Shown here in pieces: positions 10,880-22,317 of a stretch of DNA of 64,000 bases. The notes under the pieces were generated by a model, which saw only the letters and a list, made by a program, of their open reading frames with translations, made no database searches and was not told the DNA's origin. The DNA comes from Siphonodentalium dalli. Its lineage: Eukaryota; Mollusca; Scaphopoda; Gadilida; Siphonodentaliidae. The stretch is from contig CP136061.1 in NCBI GenBank assembly GCA_032622095.1, positions 238,254,609 through 238,318,608 of the forward strand, in the 5' to 3' direction. Numbering within the stretch: the stretch's first letter is position 1; the number at the start of each line of letters is the position of its first letter. Position numbers and translations under genes: made by a program.

Positions 10880-11635
10880 TCAAAAACAGTATATCACTTT
10901 TGCGGTACATATTTCTGGGTAATACTTCAGACTTGTTCTGATTTATTGACAACGAAATTGAGATAACATATGCGCTATCACCCGTTCCCATCGAAAATGA
11001 CAGTTGATATCATATCACCCGCTCCCAGATTGAGAAAGTAATGTCGTTTTTTTGGTATCATGGAATTTAGATGAGAGGAAATTATCTACTGAGATTTGTA
11101 GCTTCCACTGAAATGCGTCAGCCATCCTCGAGTACAATGCTCGTTTTTTTTATTCTGGACCACAGAATCACACAAAATATGTGAAAGCTGGCGGTTCAGC
11201 GTTGCAAAAAATAATGTCATTTGAATATTATGGGTACCAGAATTTCACTGAAGCTGGAAATGTAACAATGGACGACCCGTGTGTACTGAAGGAAACAAAT
11301 TGTTGGATGTCTGGGTTATTCCGTTCTCCATTATTTGTGTCGTTTACCAATTTTTGTGTGAAAACACATATATTTTGAATACTATGCTATCACCCGTTTC
11401 TCCACTATCACCCACACCGGTTACCAGGGGTGGTAAGGAAAACGTATGTTGAAAAACTTTAAAAAGGCGTGGCTCAGAAAGTACTCGATCCTACAGGGCA
11501 AAAGATGTCGGAATGGTTGGTTTTCACGACCTTATGCATTCTGCATTTCGGAAATAGCGAATTTCGCATGAGCGTGGCCAACGTTAACACTCCTCTGGCC
11601 TTTGGAAAACATTTAGTTCCTTCTATAATCACATC
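10880..11635. other. No gene recognised; scattered TATCACCCG words
   Basis: The phrase TATCACCCG(T/C)T recurs near 10,977, 11,015 and 11,390, which hints at an old repeat. Open frames are short and lack splice context or recognisable motifs. Confidence 0.4.
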
Positions 11636-12725
11636 ACGGCATTGCATGGATGAGCTCAGAGACGTGGCGAAAGGGGGTGTTTGGGGGGGGGGGGGGGTAG
11701 TTGAGACAACTTTGGTCAAAATTTTCAACAGTTGGAAATTTCATACCTGACACAACATTAGTTGGAAATTTCACACCAACAATAGGTTGAAAATGTTCTT
11801 GTAGTTTGATTTTCAAACAATTTATTGGCGGGAATTTATTGTTTTTGGATCAATATTTGCATATTTTCCTTCTTTTGGTAAAAATTTTTGACTGAAATGG
11901 CCATCAGTTAGAAATTTTCCAACCTTAGGGGATGTCAGGTTGGAAATTTCCAACACTTGGAAAGCTTGTGTCCTGGTCCCTCCCCCATGGCCAGTCAAAA
12001 ACTTCTAGTTAATTTAAGAAAACAATATTGTCCTACAGGTCAATATTGTCACTGGAATAAGTCGGGGTGTCAGTTTTGACATTTCCAACTCTATGAATGC
12101 TTGAGGCTAGTCTAGATGCTAGGATTTTGCGATTTTCTTGTTCAGATTTCAAAATTTTCGCACACCGGTCCGAACCATGGTCGACCCGGTGTGTCCTGGT
12201 CCCTCCCCGTGGCCAATAAAAAAATGCTAATGAGTTTAAGAAAACAATATTTTACTACATTTGGTTAAAATTGTTGACTGAAATGGTCATCAGTGGGGAA
12301 ATTTCCAAACTAAGGGAGAGTATGAGGTTTGAAATTTCCAACACTAGGAAATCTTGAGGTCAGTCTAGATGCTAGGATTTTGCGATTTTCTTGTTTAGTT
12401 TTCAAAATTTTCTCACACCGGGCCAAACAACCATGATCGGCCCGGTGTGTCCTGATCTATTGCCCGTAGTCGTGTGCATTTGTCTGGAGTTAGAACCACT
12501 AGATGTTAGGATTTGTGCAATTTTCAGGTTCAAAATGAGGGAATGAAATTATGCAAAACTTTGGTCTGATTCAAGGGGTGTTTTTTGTTTGATTCAAGGG
12601 GGGTGCAAATGGAATTATGCAAAACCTTGTGTCTGGTCTGATTTAAGGCGGGGGGGGGTGCAGTTGGAATTATCAAGGTGGACACCCCACCCCCCCCCCC
12701 CCAACGGAGACCCTCTAGCCCTGGA
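11636..12725 (+). repeat. Dispersed repeat family D, longest copy
   Basis: Contains GGAAATTTCCAAC-type words, AGCTTGTGTCCTGGTCCCTC (11,964 on), two GATGCTAGGATTTTGCGATT subunits, and CCATGG-centred near-palindromes at about 12,161-12,193 and 12,415-12,447. The end is GGAGACCCTCTAGCC after a C-run. Minus copies start with the inverse (AGAGGGTCTCCG at 26,772, 27,499). It lies about 2 kb left of the satellite; the copies right of the satellite are inverted. Confidence 0.8.
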
Positions 12726-13221
12726 TGAGCTATAACTAATATGCAGGTTCGTGACTCGTGTGGATATATAATTCGCTGATAACGCCCATTATAGCCCCAT
12801 TTGTGTTTTTGTTATCCAAATAAAATCTGATCGGTTCAATTCTCAGTTGGAAAATTTCTGTAAGGAAACAATTCCGCCGCAATCCAAAATATGGTGCATG
12901 CTAGCGGTTGCCGGTAATTTCTGCGGCAATTAGTCGACATTGTGGATTTTGTTGATGTTCTCGTCCTGGAGCCAACTTACTGTTTGGACTTCCGGGAAAT
13001 TAACGCTGGACAAATCCGTTATCACTCATCGTATCTGTCAGCTGAGTCTCAAAGGTCCATGACCAGACTGATTCTTTCGTCTTCTTGGGCTTGGACATAT
13101 TATAGAGTATTATAGCGTTTTATTCGGGGAGTATCCAACTTTCGAACTGCCATATCTATAGTCTATAGACAAAAGTTCCAACACATGCATTTGAAGAGTT
13201 GCACGTGTCGGCAAATGTAAA
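12726..13221. other. Unassigned, moderately GC-rich stretch
   Basis: No repeat partner noticed and no convincing open frame. Could be ordinary intergenic or intronic sequence. Confidence 0.4.
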
Positions 13222-13252
13222 CCTGGGACTAATGTGTTATATTAGTCCCAGT
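13222..13252. repeat. Short perfect stem-loop
   Basis: CTGGGACTAAT and ATTAGTCCCAG are separated by a few bases. The stem is 11 bp. No terminator or miRNA context is established. Confidence 0.6.
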
Positions 13253-13289
13253 GTAAACGAAGCTGACTTCCATTCCTTATTCCGAAAAT

Positions 13290-13640
13290 GTTTATATGTA
13301 GGTCAGACAAAGGGTGTTGTATGGTGCCCCCCCCCCCCCCATGGTGCCCCCCCCCATGCAAGCCATTCTACATACTCATCCCACACATCCCACCCCGATC
13401 CAATATGACCACCGTCCAGAGCGATTCAAATAGGACACCGTGCCATTTCTCGCGCGACCACTTGATCGATTCAGGTCAAACAAAGGGTATAGTATGGTGA
13501 CGTACACCAAGCCATTCTAAATACTCACACCCACCCCGATCCAAAATGGCCGCCGTCAAGATGAGTTCAAATAGCCTTAATATTATAGGGCACCCATGCT
13601 ATTTCTCGACCCTTATCCGTATATACTGAATGTATACCAC
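13290..13640 (+). repeat. Dispersed repeat family E, two tandem units
   Basis: The phrase GGTCA(G/A)ACAAAGGGT occurs at about 13,302 and 13,474. Each is followed by CACCCCGATCCAA(A)ATG and GCCGTC, then GGCACC..GC(C/T)ATTTCTCG. Related pieces are at 36,640-36,800 and inside 44.5-45.1 kb. C-runs at 13,327-13,340 and 13,347-13,355. Confidence 0.65.
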
Positions 13641-13689
13641 TGAAAATTTGCAATAGCGTATAAAATAAAGTTAATTGATTGGGATCAAG

Positions 13690-14280
13690 CCACGGACGGG
13701 AAATTAATGGCCGATATGTAACAATATCCGATGCGACAATGGTGTGAATACGGGATATTCGGGAGAGAACAAAAACGACAAATTAACTCGATGATTGATC
13801 TTCCAGCGGCGAGATGGAGGCCTCGATGTTTGTCCGCGAATCGGAAATTATTAGGGCGCAATCGATCCCCCGCCGACTTTACGTCAATGTGGCAGGACCA
13901 GAGGCCAGCTGGCGACCATCTGGAAACTATCACATTCAATCTCTCCTCATATCTAATTTGTTTCACGTCGTCCTTGAAACATCGGGTTAATGTTAACATG
14001 CACGACAGGTCGTGATGACGTGGCACGAATACAAAATCAGGTTTAAAATAATCCAAGCTTCAGTTAAATAATCTGGCATGACCCGATCAGCCGTGCATGC
14101 ACACTCGCAAAAGCTCGCCATGCAGACAATCGAGCAAGTTGTTCCGAGCAACCGAATTGAAGCCTCGTATGTGCGCTAAAAATGTGAAGAACTTTTAGTT
14201 CATTCTGGGATGTGATTGTCCAAATGTATGGGACTCGACTGATACAACCCTCGCGTGTAATTGGGCCACACATGCGATAG
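13690..14280. other. GC-richer single-copy stretch with overlapping short open frames
   Basis: The minus strand is open over 14,056-13,685 (123 codons, Cys- and His-containing, no family recognised) and the plus strand over 13,731-14,015. Base composition is higher in GC than the flanks, which can mark exons. Neither frame shows a motif or convincing splice sites. I cannot choose a strand and list this only as a place where coding sequence is possible. Confidence 0.25.
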
Positions 14281-14285
14281 ACAGA

Positions 14286-14759
14286 TTAAAGGTACTCAAT
14301 CCGATTAAGCACCTCTAAATTACTATTTCTTTGGCTTCGGGGGGGGGGGGGGTAAAAATATTTGATTCGAGTCGAGGAACACACCCTTCTAAGCTCATAG
14401 TGATCATATATCGATTTTTGAAATTTGTTAATTTTTGGAGATGTGGTCCACTTACACGTGCTCAAACGGACAAATTGCGGTTGTAAGATGGATAACTCTA
14501 AAATCAAGTGATTACTATTAACAATAATAACCACTTGATTTTAGAGTTATCCATCTTACACCCGCAATTTGTCCGTAATTTGCCCGTTTGAGCACGTGTA
14601 AGTGGACCACATCTCCAAAAAATAATAAATTTCAAAAATCTATATCTGATCACTCTGAGCTTAGAAGGGTGTGTTCCTCGACTCGAATCAAATATTTTTT
14701 ACCCCCAAAGCCAAAGAAATAGTAATTTAGGAGCGTCTAATCGGATTTAGTACCTTTAA
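14286..14759. mobile_element. TTAA foldback element, family T2 (copy 1)
   Basis: Termini are TTAAAGGTACTCAATCCGAT and the inverse GTACCTTTAA. The two arms, about 225 bp each, pair almost end to end around a short loop (ATTACTATTAACAATAATAA). One arm has a G-run at 14,339-14,352 where the other has only CCCCC. Other copies: 39,719-39,980 (half), 40,482-40,902 and 53,519-54,005. No coding capacity. Confidence 0.85.
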
Positions 14760-15399
14760 CTCAGTCAATCTTGAATGGATTTTCACACATTTGAACTATT
14801 TGGTTCTATTTTCTGGCTCTATCCGGAGAATCAAATAGAGAACCAAAGCAGCTAGATTCGATTGGTTATATAGAACCAAAGCAGCTAGATTAGATTGGCT
14901 ATAGAGAACCAAAGCAGCTAGATTAGATTGGCTATAGAGAACCAAAGTAGCTAGATTAGATTGGTTATAGAGAACCAAATCAGCTAGATTCGATTGGTTA
15001 TAGAGAACCAAAGTAGCTAGATTAGATTGGTTATAGAGAACCAAAGCAGCTAGATTCGATTGGTTATAGAGAACCAAAGCAGCTAGATTAGATTGGTTAT
15101 AGAGAACCAAATCAGCTAGATTCGATTGGTTATAGAGAACCAAAGCAGCTAGATTAGATTGGTTATAGAGAACCAGAGTAGCTAGATTAGATTGGTTATA
15201 GAGAACCAAATCAGCTAGATTAGATTGGTTATAGAGAACCAAAGCAGCTAGATTAGATTGGTTATAGAGAACCAAAGCAACTATCTTAGATTGGTTATAG
15301 AGAACCAAATCAGCTAGATTAGATTGGTTATAGAGAACCAAAGCAGCTAGATTAGATTGGTTATAGAGAACCAAATCAGCTAGATTCGATTGGTTATAG

Positions 15400-18300
15400 A
15401 GAACCAAAGCAGCTAGATTAGATTGGTTATAGAGAACCAAAGCAGCTAGATTAGATTGGTTATAGAGAACCAAAGCAACTAGATTAGATTGGTTATAGAG
15501 AACCAAAGCAAATATCTTAGATTGGTTATAGAGAACCAAATCAGCTAGATTAGATTGGTTATAGAGAACCAAAGCAGCTAGATTAGGTTGGTTATAGAGA
15601 ACCAAAGCAACTAGATTAGATTGGTTATAGAGAACCAAAGCAACTATCTTAGATTGGTTATAGAGAACCAAATCAGCTAGATTAGATTGGTTATAGAGAA
15701 CCAAAGCAACTATCTTAGATTGGTTATAGAGAACCAAAGCAGCTAGATTAGATTGGTTATAGAGAACCAAAGCAACTATCTTAGATTGGTTATAGAGAAC
15801 CAAAGCAGCTAGATTAGATTGGTTATAGAGAACCAAAGCAACTAGACTAGATTGGTTATAGAGAACCAAAGCAACTATCTTAGATTGGTTATAGAGAACC
15901 AAATCAGCTAGATTAGATTGGTTATAGAGAACCAAAGCAACTATCTTAGATTGGTTATAGAGAACCAAAGCAGCTAGATTAGATTGGTTATAGAGAACCA
16001 AAGCAACTATCTTAGATTGGTTATAGAGAACCAAAGCAGCTAGATTAGATTGGTTATAGAGAACCAAAGCAACTAGATTAGATTGGTTATAGAGAACCAA
16101 AGCAGCTATCTTAGATTGGTTATAGAGAACCAAATCAGCTAGATTAGATTGGTTATAGAGAACCAAAGCAACTAGCTTAGATTGGTTATAGAGAACCAAA
16201 TCAGCTAGATTATATTGGTTATAGAGAACCAAAGCAACTATCTTAGATTGGTTATAGAGAACCAAAGCAGCTAGATTAGATTGGTTATAGAGAACCAAAG
16301 CAACTAGATTAGATTGGTTATAGAGAACCAAAGCAACTATCTTAGATTGGTTATAGAGAATCAAATCAGCTAGATTAGATTGGTTATAGAGAACCAAAGC
16401 AGCTAGATTTGATTGGTTATAGAGAACCAAAGCAGCTAGATTAGATTGGTTATAGAGAACCAAAGCAGCTAGATTAGATTGGTTATAGAGAACCAAAGTA
16501 GCTAGATTAGATTGGTTATGGAGAACCAAAGCAGCTAGATTAGATTGGTTATAGAGAACCAAAGTAGCTAGATTAGATTGGTTATAGAGAACCAAAGTAG
16601 CTAGATTAGATTGGTTATAGAGAACCAAAGTAGCTAGATTAGATTGGTTATGGAGAACCAAAGTAGCTAGATTAGATTGGTTATAGAGAACCAAAGTAGC
16701 TAGATTAGATTGGTTATAGAGAACCAAAGTAGCTAGATTAGATTGGTTATGGAGAACCAAAGCAGCTAGATTAGATTGGTTATAGAGAACCAAAGTAGCT
16801 AGATTAGATTGGTTATAGAGAACCAAAGTAGCTAGATTAGATTGGTTATAGAGAACCAATGTAGCTAGATTAGATTGGTTATAGAGAACCAAAGCAGCTA
16901 GATTAGATTGGTTATAGAGAACCAAAGCAGCTAGATTAGATTGGTTATAGAGAACCAAATCAGCTAGATTAGATCGGTTATAGAGAACCAAAGCAGCTAG
17001 ATTAGATTGGTTATAGAGAACCAAAGCAGCTAGATTAGATTGGTTATAGAGAACCAAAGCAGCTAGATTAGATTGGTTATAGAGAACCAAAGCAGCTAGA
17101 TTAGATTGGTTATAGAGGACCAAAGCAGCTAGATTAGATTGGTTATAGAGAACCAAAGCAGCTAGATTAGATTGGTTATAGAGATCCAAAGCAGCTAGAT
17201 TAGATTGGTTATAGAGAACCAATGCAGCTAGATTAGATTGGTTAGTTATAGAGAACCAAAGCAGCTAGATTAGATTGGTTATAGAGAACCAAAGCAGCTA
17301 GATTAGATTGGTTATAGAGAACCAAAGCAGCTAGATTAGATTGGTTAGTTATAGAGAACCAAAGCAGCTAGATTAGATTGGTTATAGAGAACCAAAGCAG
17401 CTAGATTAGATTGGTTATAGAGAACCAAAGCAGCTAGATTAGATTGGTTATAGAGAACCAAAGCAGCTAGATTAGATTGGTTATAGAGAACCAAAGCAGC
17501 TAGATTAGATTGGATATAGAGAACCAATGCAGCTAGATTAGATTGGTTAGTTATAGAGAACCAAAGCAGCTAGATTAGATTGGTTATAGAGAACCAAAGC
17601 AGCTAGATTAGATTGGTTATAGAGAACCAATGCAGCTAGATTAGATTGGTTAGTTATAGAGAACCAAAGCAGCTAGATTAGATTGGTTATAGAGAACCAA
17701 AGCAGCTAGATTAGATTGGTTATAGAGAACCAAAGCAGCTAGATTAGATTGGTTAGTTATAGAGAACCAAAGCAGCTAGATTAGATTGGTTAGTTATAGA
17801 GAACCAAAGCAGCTAGATTAGATTGGTTATAGAGAACCAAAGCAGCTAGATTAGATTGGTTATAGAGAACCAAAGCAGCTAGATTAGATTGGTTATAGAG
17901 AACCAAAGCAGCTAGATTAGTTTGGTTATAGAGAACCAAAGCAGCTAGATTAGATTGGTTATAGAGAACCAATGCAGCAAGATTAGATTGGTTATAGAGA
18001 ACCAATGCAGCTAGATTAGATTGGTTATAGAGAACCAAAGCAGCTAGATTAGATTGGTTATAGAGAACCAACGTAGCTAGATTAGAATGGTTATAGAGAA
18101 CCAACGTAGCTAGATTAGATTGGTTATAGAGAACCAAAGCAGCTAGATTAGATTGGTTATAGAGAACCAAAGCAGCTAGATTAGATTGGTTATAGAGAAC
18201 CAAATCAGCTAGATTAGATTGGTTATAGAGAACCAAAGCAGCTAGATTAGATTGGTTACAGAGAACCAATGCAGCTAGATTAGATTGGTTATAGAGAACC

Positions 18301-19300
18301 AATGCAGCTAGATTAGATTGGTTATAGAGAACCAAAGCAGCTAGATTAGATTGGTTATAGAGAACCAAAGCAGCTAGATTAGATTGGTTAGTTATAGAGA
18401 ACCAAAGCAGCTAGATTAGATTGGTTATAGAGAACCAATGTAGCTAGATTAGATTGGTTATAGAGAACCAATGTAGCTAGATTAGATTGGTTATAGAGAA
18501 CCAATGTAGCTAGATTAGATTGGTTATAGAGAACCAAAGCAGCTAGATTAGATTGGTTATAGATAACCAAATCAGCTAGATTAGATTAGTTATAGAGAAC
18601 CAAATCAGCTAGATTAGATTGGTTATAGAGAACCAAAGCAGCTAGATTGGTTTGGTTGTAGAGAACCAAAGCAGCTAGATTAGATTGGTTATAGAGAACC
18701 AAAGCAGCTAGATTATATTAGTTATAGAGAACCAAATCAGCTAGATTAGATTGGTTATAGAGAACCAAAGCAGCTAGATTAGATTGGTTACAGAGAACCA
18801 ATGCAGCTAGATTAGATTGGTTATAGAGAACCAAAGCAGCTAGATTAGATTGGTTATAGAGAACCAAAGCAGCTAGATTAGATTGGTTATAGAGAACCAA
18901 TGTAGCTAGATTAGATTGGTTATAGAGAACCAAAGCAGCTAGCTTAGGTTGGTTATAGAGAACCAAAGCAGCTAGATTAGATTGGTTATAGAGAACCAAA
19001 TCAGCTAGATTATATTGGTTATAGAGAACCAAAGCAGCTAGATTAGATTGGTTATAGAGAATCAAAGCAGCTAGATTATATTGGTTATAGAGAACCAAAT
19101 CAGCTAGATTAGATTGGTTATAGAGAACCAAATTAGCTAGATTATATTGGTTATAGAGAACATATTGGTTATAGAGAACCAAAGCAGCTAGATTAGATTG
19201 GTTATAGAGAACCAATGCAGCTAGATTAGATTGGTTATAGAGAACCAAAGCAGCTAGATTAGATTGGTTATATAGAACCAATGCAGCTAGATTAGATTGG
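15400..19300 (-). repeat. Satellite segmental duplication, copy 1
   Basis: Unit-variant order here matches 22,318-26,185 almost unit for unit. A private variant (AGCAAATATCTTAG, AA at 15,511) reappears at 22,429, an offset of 6,918 bp. The seven 37-bp units between 17.24 and 18.39 kb reappear at the same offset. From about 18.5 kb the offset becomes 6,885. Confidence 0.9.
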
Positions 19301-19599
19301 TTATAGAGAACCAAATCAGCTAGATTAGATTGGTTATAGAGAACCAAAGCAACTAGATTAGATTGGTTATAGAGAACCAAAGCAGCTAGATTAGATTGGT
19401 TATAGAGAACCAAAGCAGCTAGATTAGATTGGTTATATAGAACCAATGCAGCTAGATTAGATTGGTTATAGAGAACCAAATCAGCTAGATTAGATTGGTT
19501 ATAGAGAACCAAAGTAGCTAGATTAGATTGGTTATAGAGAACCAAAGCAGCTAGATTAGATTGGTCATAGAGAACCAAAGTAGCTAGATTAGATTATAG

Positions 19600-20201
19600 C
19601 GAACCAAATCAGCTAGATTAGATTGGTTATAGAGAACCAAAACAGCTAGATTAGATTGGTTATAGAGAACAAAAGTAGCTAGATTATATTGGTTATAGAG
19701 AACTAAAGTAGCTAGATTAGATTGGTTATAGAGAACCAAAGCAGCTAGATTAGATTGGTTATAGAGAACAAAAGCAGCTAGATTAGATTGGTTATAGCGA
19801 ACCAAATCAGCTAGATTAGATTGGTTATAGAGAACCAAAGCAACTAGATTAGATTGGTTATAGAGAACAAAAGTAGCTAGATTATATTGGTTATAGAGAA
19901 CTAAAGTAGCTAGATTAGATTGGTTATAGAGAACCAAAGCAGCTAGATTAGATTGGTTATAGAGAACCAAAGCAGCTAGATTAGATTGGTTATAGCGAAC
20001 CAAATCAGCTAGATTAGATTGGTTATAGAGAACCAAAACAGCTATATTAGATTGGTTATAGAGAACAAAAGTAGCTAGATTATATTGGTTATAGAGAACT
20101 AAAGTAGCTAGATTAGATTGGTTATAGAGAACCAAAGCAGCTAGATTAGATTGGTTATAGAGAACCAAAGCAGCTAGATTAGATTGGTTATAGAGAACCA
20201 A
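19600..20201 (-). repeat. 198-bp higher-order repeat in the satellite, three copies
   Basis: Six 33-bp units form a block that repeats three times. The markers are the AGAACAAAAGTAGC, TATATTGG, AACTAAAGTAGC and TATAGCGAACC variants in fixed order. In the open frame this appears as the recurring order ATL, ATF, (V)L, ADL, VRY. Local unequal exchange with a six-unit period is the simple reading. Confidence 0.85.
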
Positions 20202-20616
20202 ATCAGCTAGATTAGATTGGTTATAGATAACTAAAGTAGCTAGATTAGATTGGTTAGTTATAGAGAACCAAAGCAGCTAGATTAGATTGGTTATATAGAA
20301 CCAAAGTAGCTAGATTAGATTGGTTATAGAGACCCAAAGCAGTTAGATTAGATTGGTTATAGAGAACCAATGTAGCTAGATTAGATTGGTTATAGAGAAC
20401 AAAATCAGCTAGATTAGATTGGTTATATAGAACCAAAGCAGCTAGATTAGATTGGTTATAGAGAACCAATGTAGCTAGATTAGATTGGTTATAGAGAACC
20501 AAATCAGCTAGATTAGATTAGTTATAGAGAACCAAAGCAGCTAGATTAGATTGGTTATAGAGAACCAATGTAGCTAGATTAGATTGGTTATAGAGAACCA
20601 AATCAGCTAGATTAGA

Positions 20617-21327
20617 TTAGTTATAGAGAACCAAAGCAGCTAGATTAGATTGGTTATAGAGAATCAAAGCAGCTAGATTAGATTGGTTATAGAGAACCAA
20701 ATCAGCTAGATTAGATTGGTTATAGAGAACCAAATCAGCTAGATTAGATTGGTTATAGAGAACCAAAGCAACTATCTTAGATTGGTTATAGAGAACCAAA
20801 GCAGCTAGATTAGATTGGTTATAGAGAACCAAAGCAACTATCTTAGATTGGTTATAGAGAACCAAAGCAGCTAGATTAGATTGGTTATAGAGAACCAAAG
20901 CAACTAGATTAGATTGGTTATAGAGAACCAATGTAGCTAGATTAGATTGGTTATAGAGAACCAAATCAGCTAGATTAGATTAGTTATAGAGAACCAAAGC
21001 AGCTAGATTAGATTGGTTATAGAGAATCAAAGCAGCTAGATTAGATTGGTTATAGAGAACCAAATCAGCTAGATTAGATTGGTTATAGAGAACCAAATCA
21101 GCTAGATTAGATTGGTTATAGAGAACCAAAGCAGCTAGATTAGATTGGTTATAGAGAACCAAAGCAGCTAGATTAGATCGGTTATAGAGAACCAACGCAG
21201 CTAGATTAGATTGGTTATAGAGAACCAAAGCAGCTAGATTAGATTGGTTATAGAGAACCAAATCAGCTAGATTAGATTGGTTATAGATAACTAAAGTAGC
21301 TAGATTATATTGGTTATAGAGAACCAA
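20617..21327 (-). repeat. 363-bp higher-order repeat in the satellite, two copies
   Basis: 20,617-20,964 and 20,980-21,327 have the same variant order at their left ends, including TATAGAGAATCAAAGC and the GATTAGATTAGTTATAG junctions. The offset is exactly 363 bp, or 11 units. Confidence 0.75.
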
Positions 21328-22317
21328 AGCAGCTAGATTAGATTGGTTAGTTATAGAGAACCAAAGCAGCTAGATTAGATTGGTTAGTTATACAGAAACA
21401 AAGCAGCTAGATTAGATTGGTTATAGAGAACCAAATCAGCTAGATTCGATTGGTTATAGAGAACCAAATCAGCTAGATTAGATTGGTTATAGAGAACCAA
21501 AGCAGCTAGATTAGATTGGTTATAGAGAACCAAAGCAGCTAGATTAGATTGGTTATAGAGAACCAAATCAGCTAGATTCGATTGGTTATAGAGAACCAAA
21601 TCAGCTAGATTCGATTGGTTATATAGAACCAAAGCAGCTAGATTCGATTGGTTATAGAGAACCAAAGCAGCTAGATTAGATTGGTTATAGAGAACCAAAG
21701 CAGCTAGATTAGATTGGTTATAGAGAACCAAAGCAGCTAGATTAGATTGGTTATAGAGAACCAAAGCAGCTAGATTAGATTGGTTATAGAGAACCAAATC
21801 AGCTAGATTCGATTGGTTATATAGAACCAAAGCAGCTAGATTAGATTGGTTATAGAGAACCAAATCAGCTAGATTAGATTGGTTATAGAGAACCAAAGCA
21901 GCTAGATTAGATTGGTTATAGAGAACCAAAGCAGCTAGATTAGATTGGTTATAGAGAACCAAATCAGCTAGATTAGATTGGTTATAGAGAACCAAATCAG
22001 CTAGATTAGATTGGTTATAGAGAACCAATGCAGCTAGATTAGATTGGGTATAGAGAACCAAAGCAGCTAAATTAGATTGGCTATAGAGAACCAATGCAGC
22101 TAGATTAGATTGGTTATAGAGAACCAAAGCAGCTAGATTAGATTGGTTATAGAGAACCAAAGCAGCTAGATTAGATTGGTTATAGAGAACCAAAGCAGCT
22201 AGATTAGATTGGTTATAGAGAACCAAAGCAGCTAGATTAGGTTGGTTATAGAGAACCAAAGCAGCTAGATTAGATTGGTTATAGAGAACCAAAGTAGCTA
22301 GATTAGATTGGTTACAG

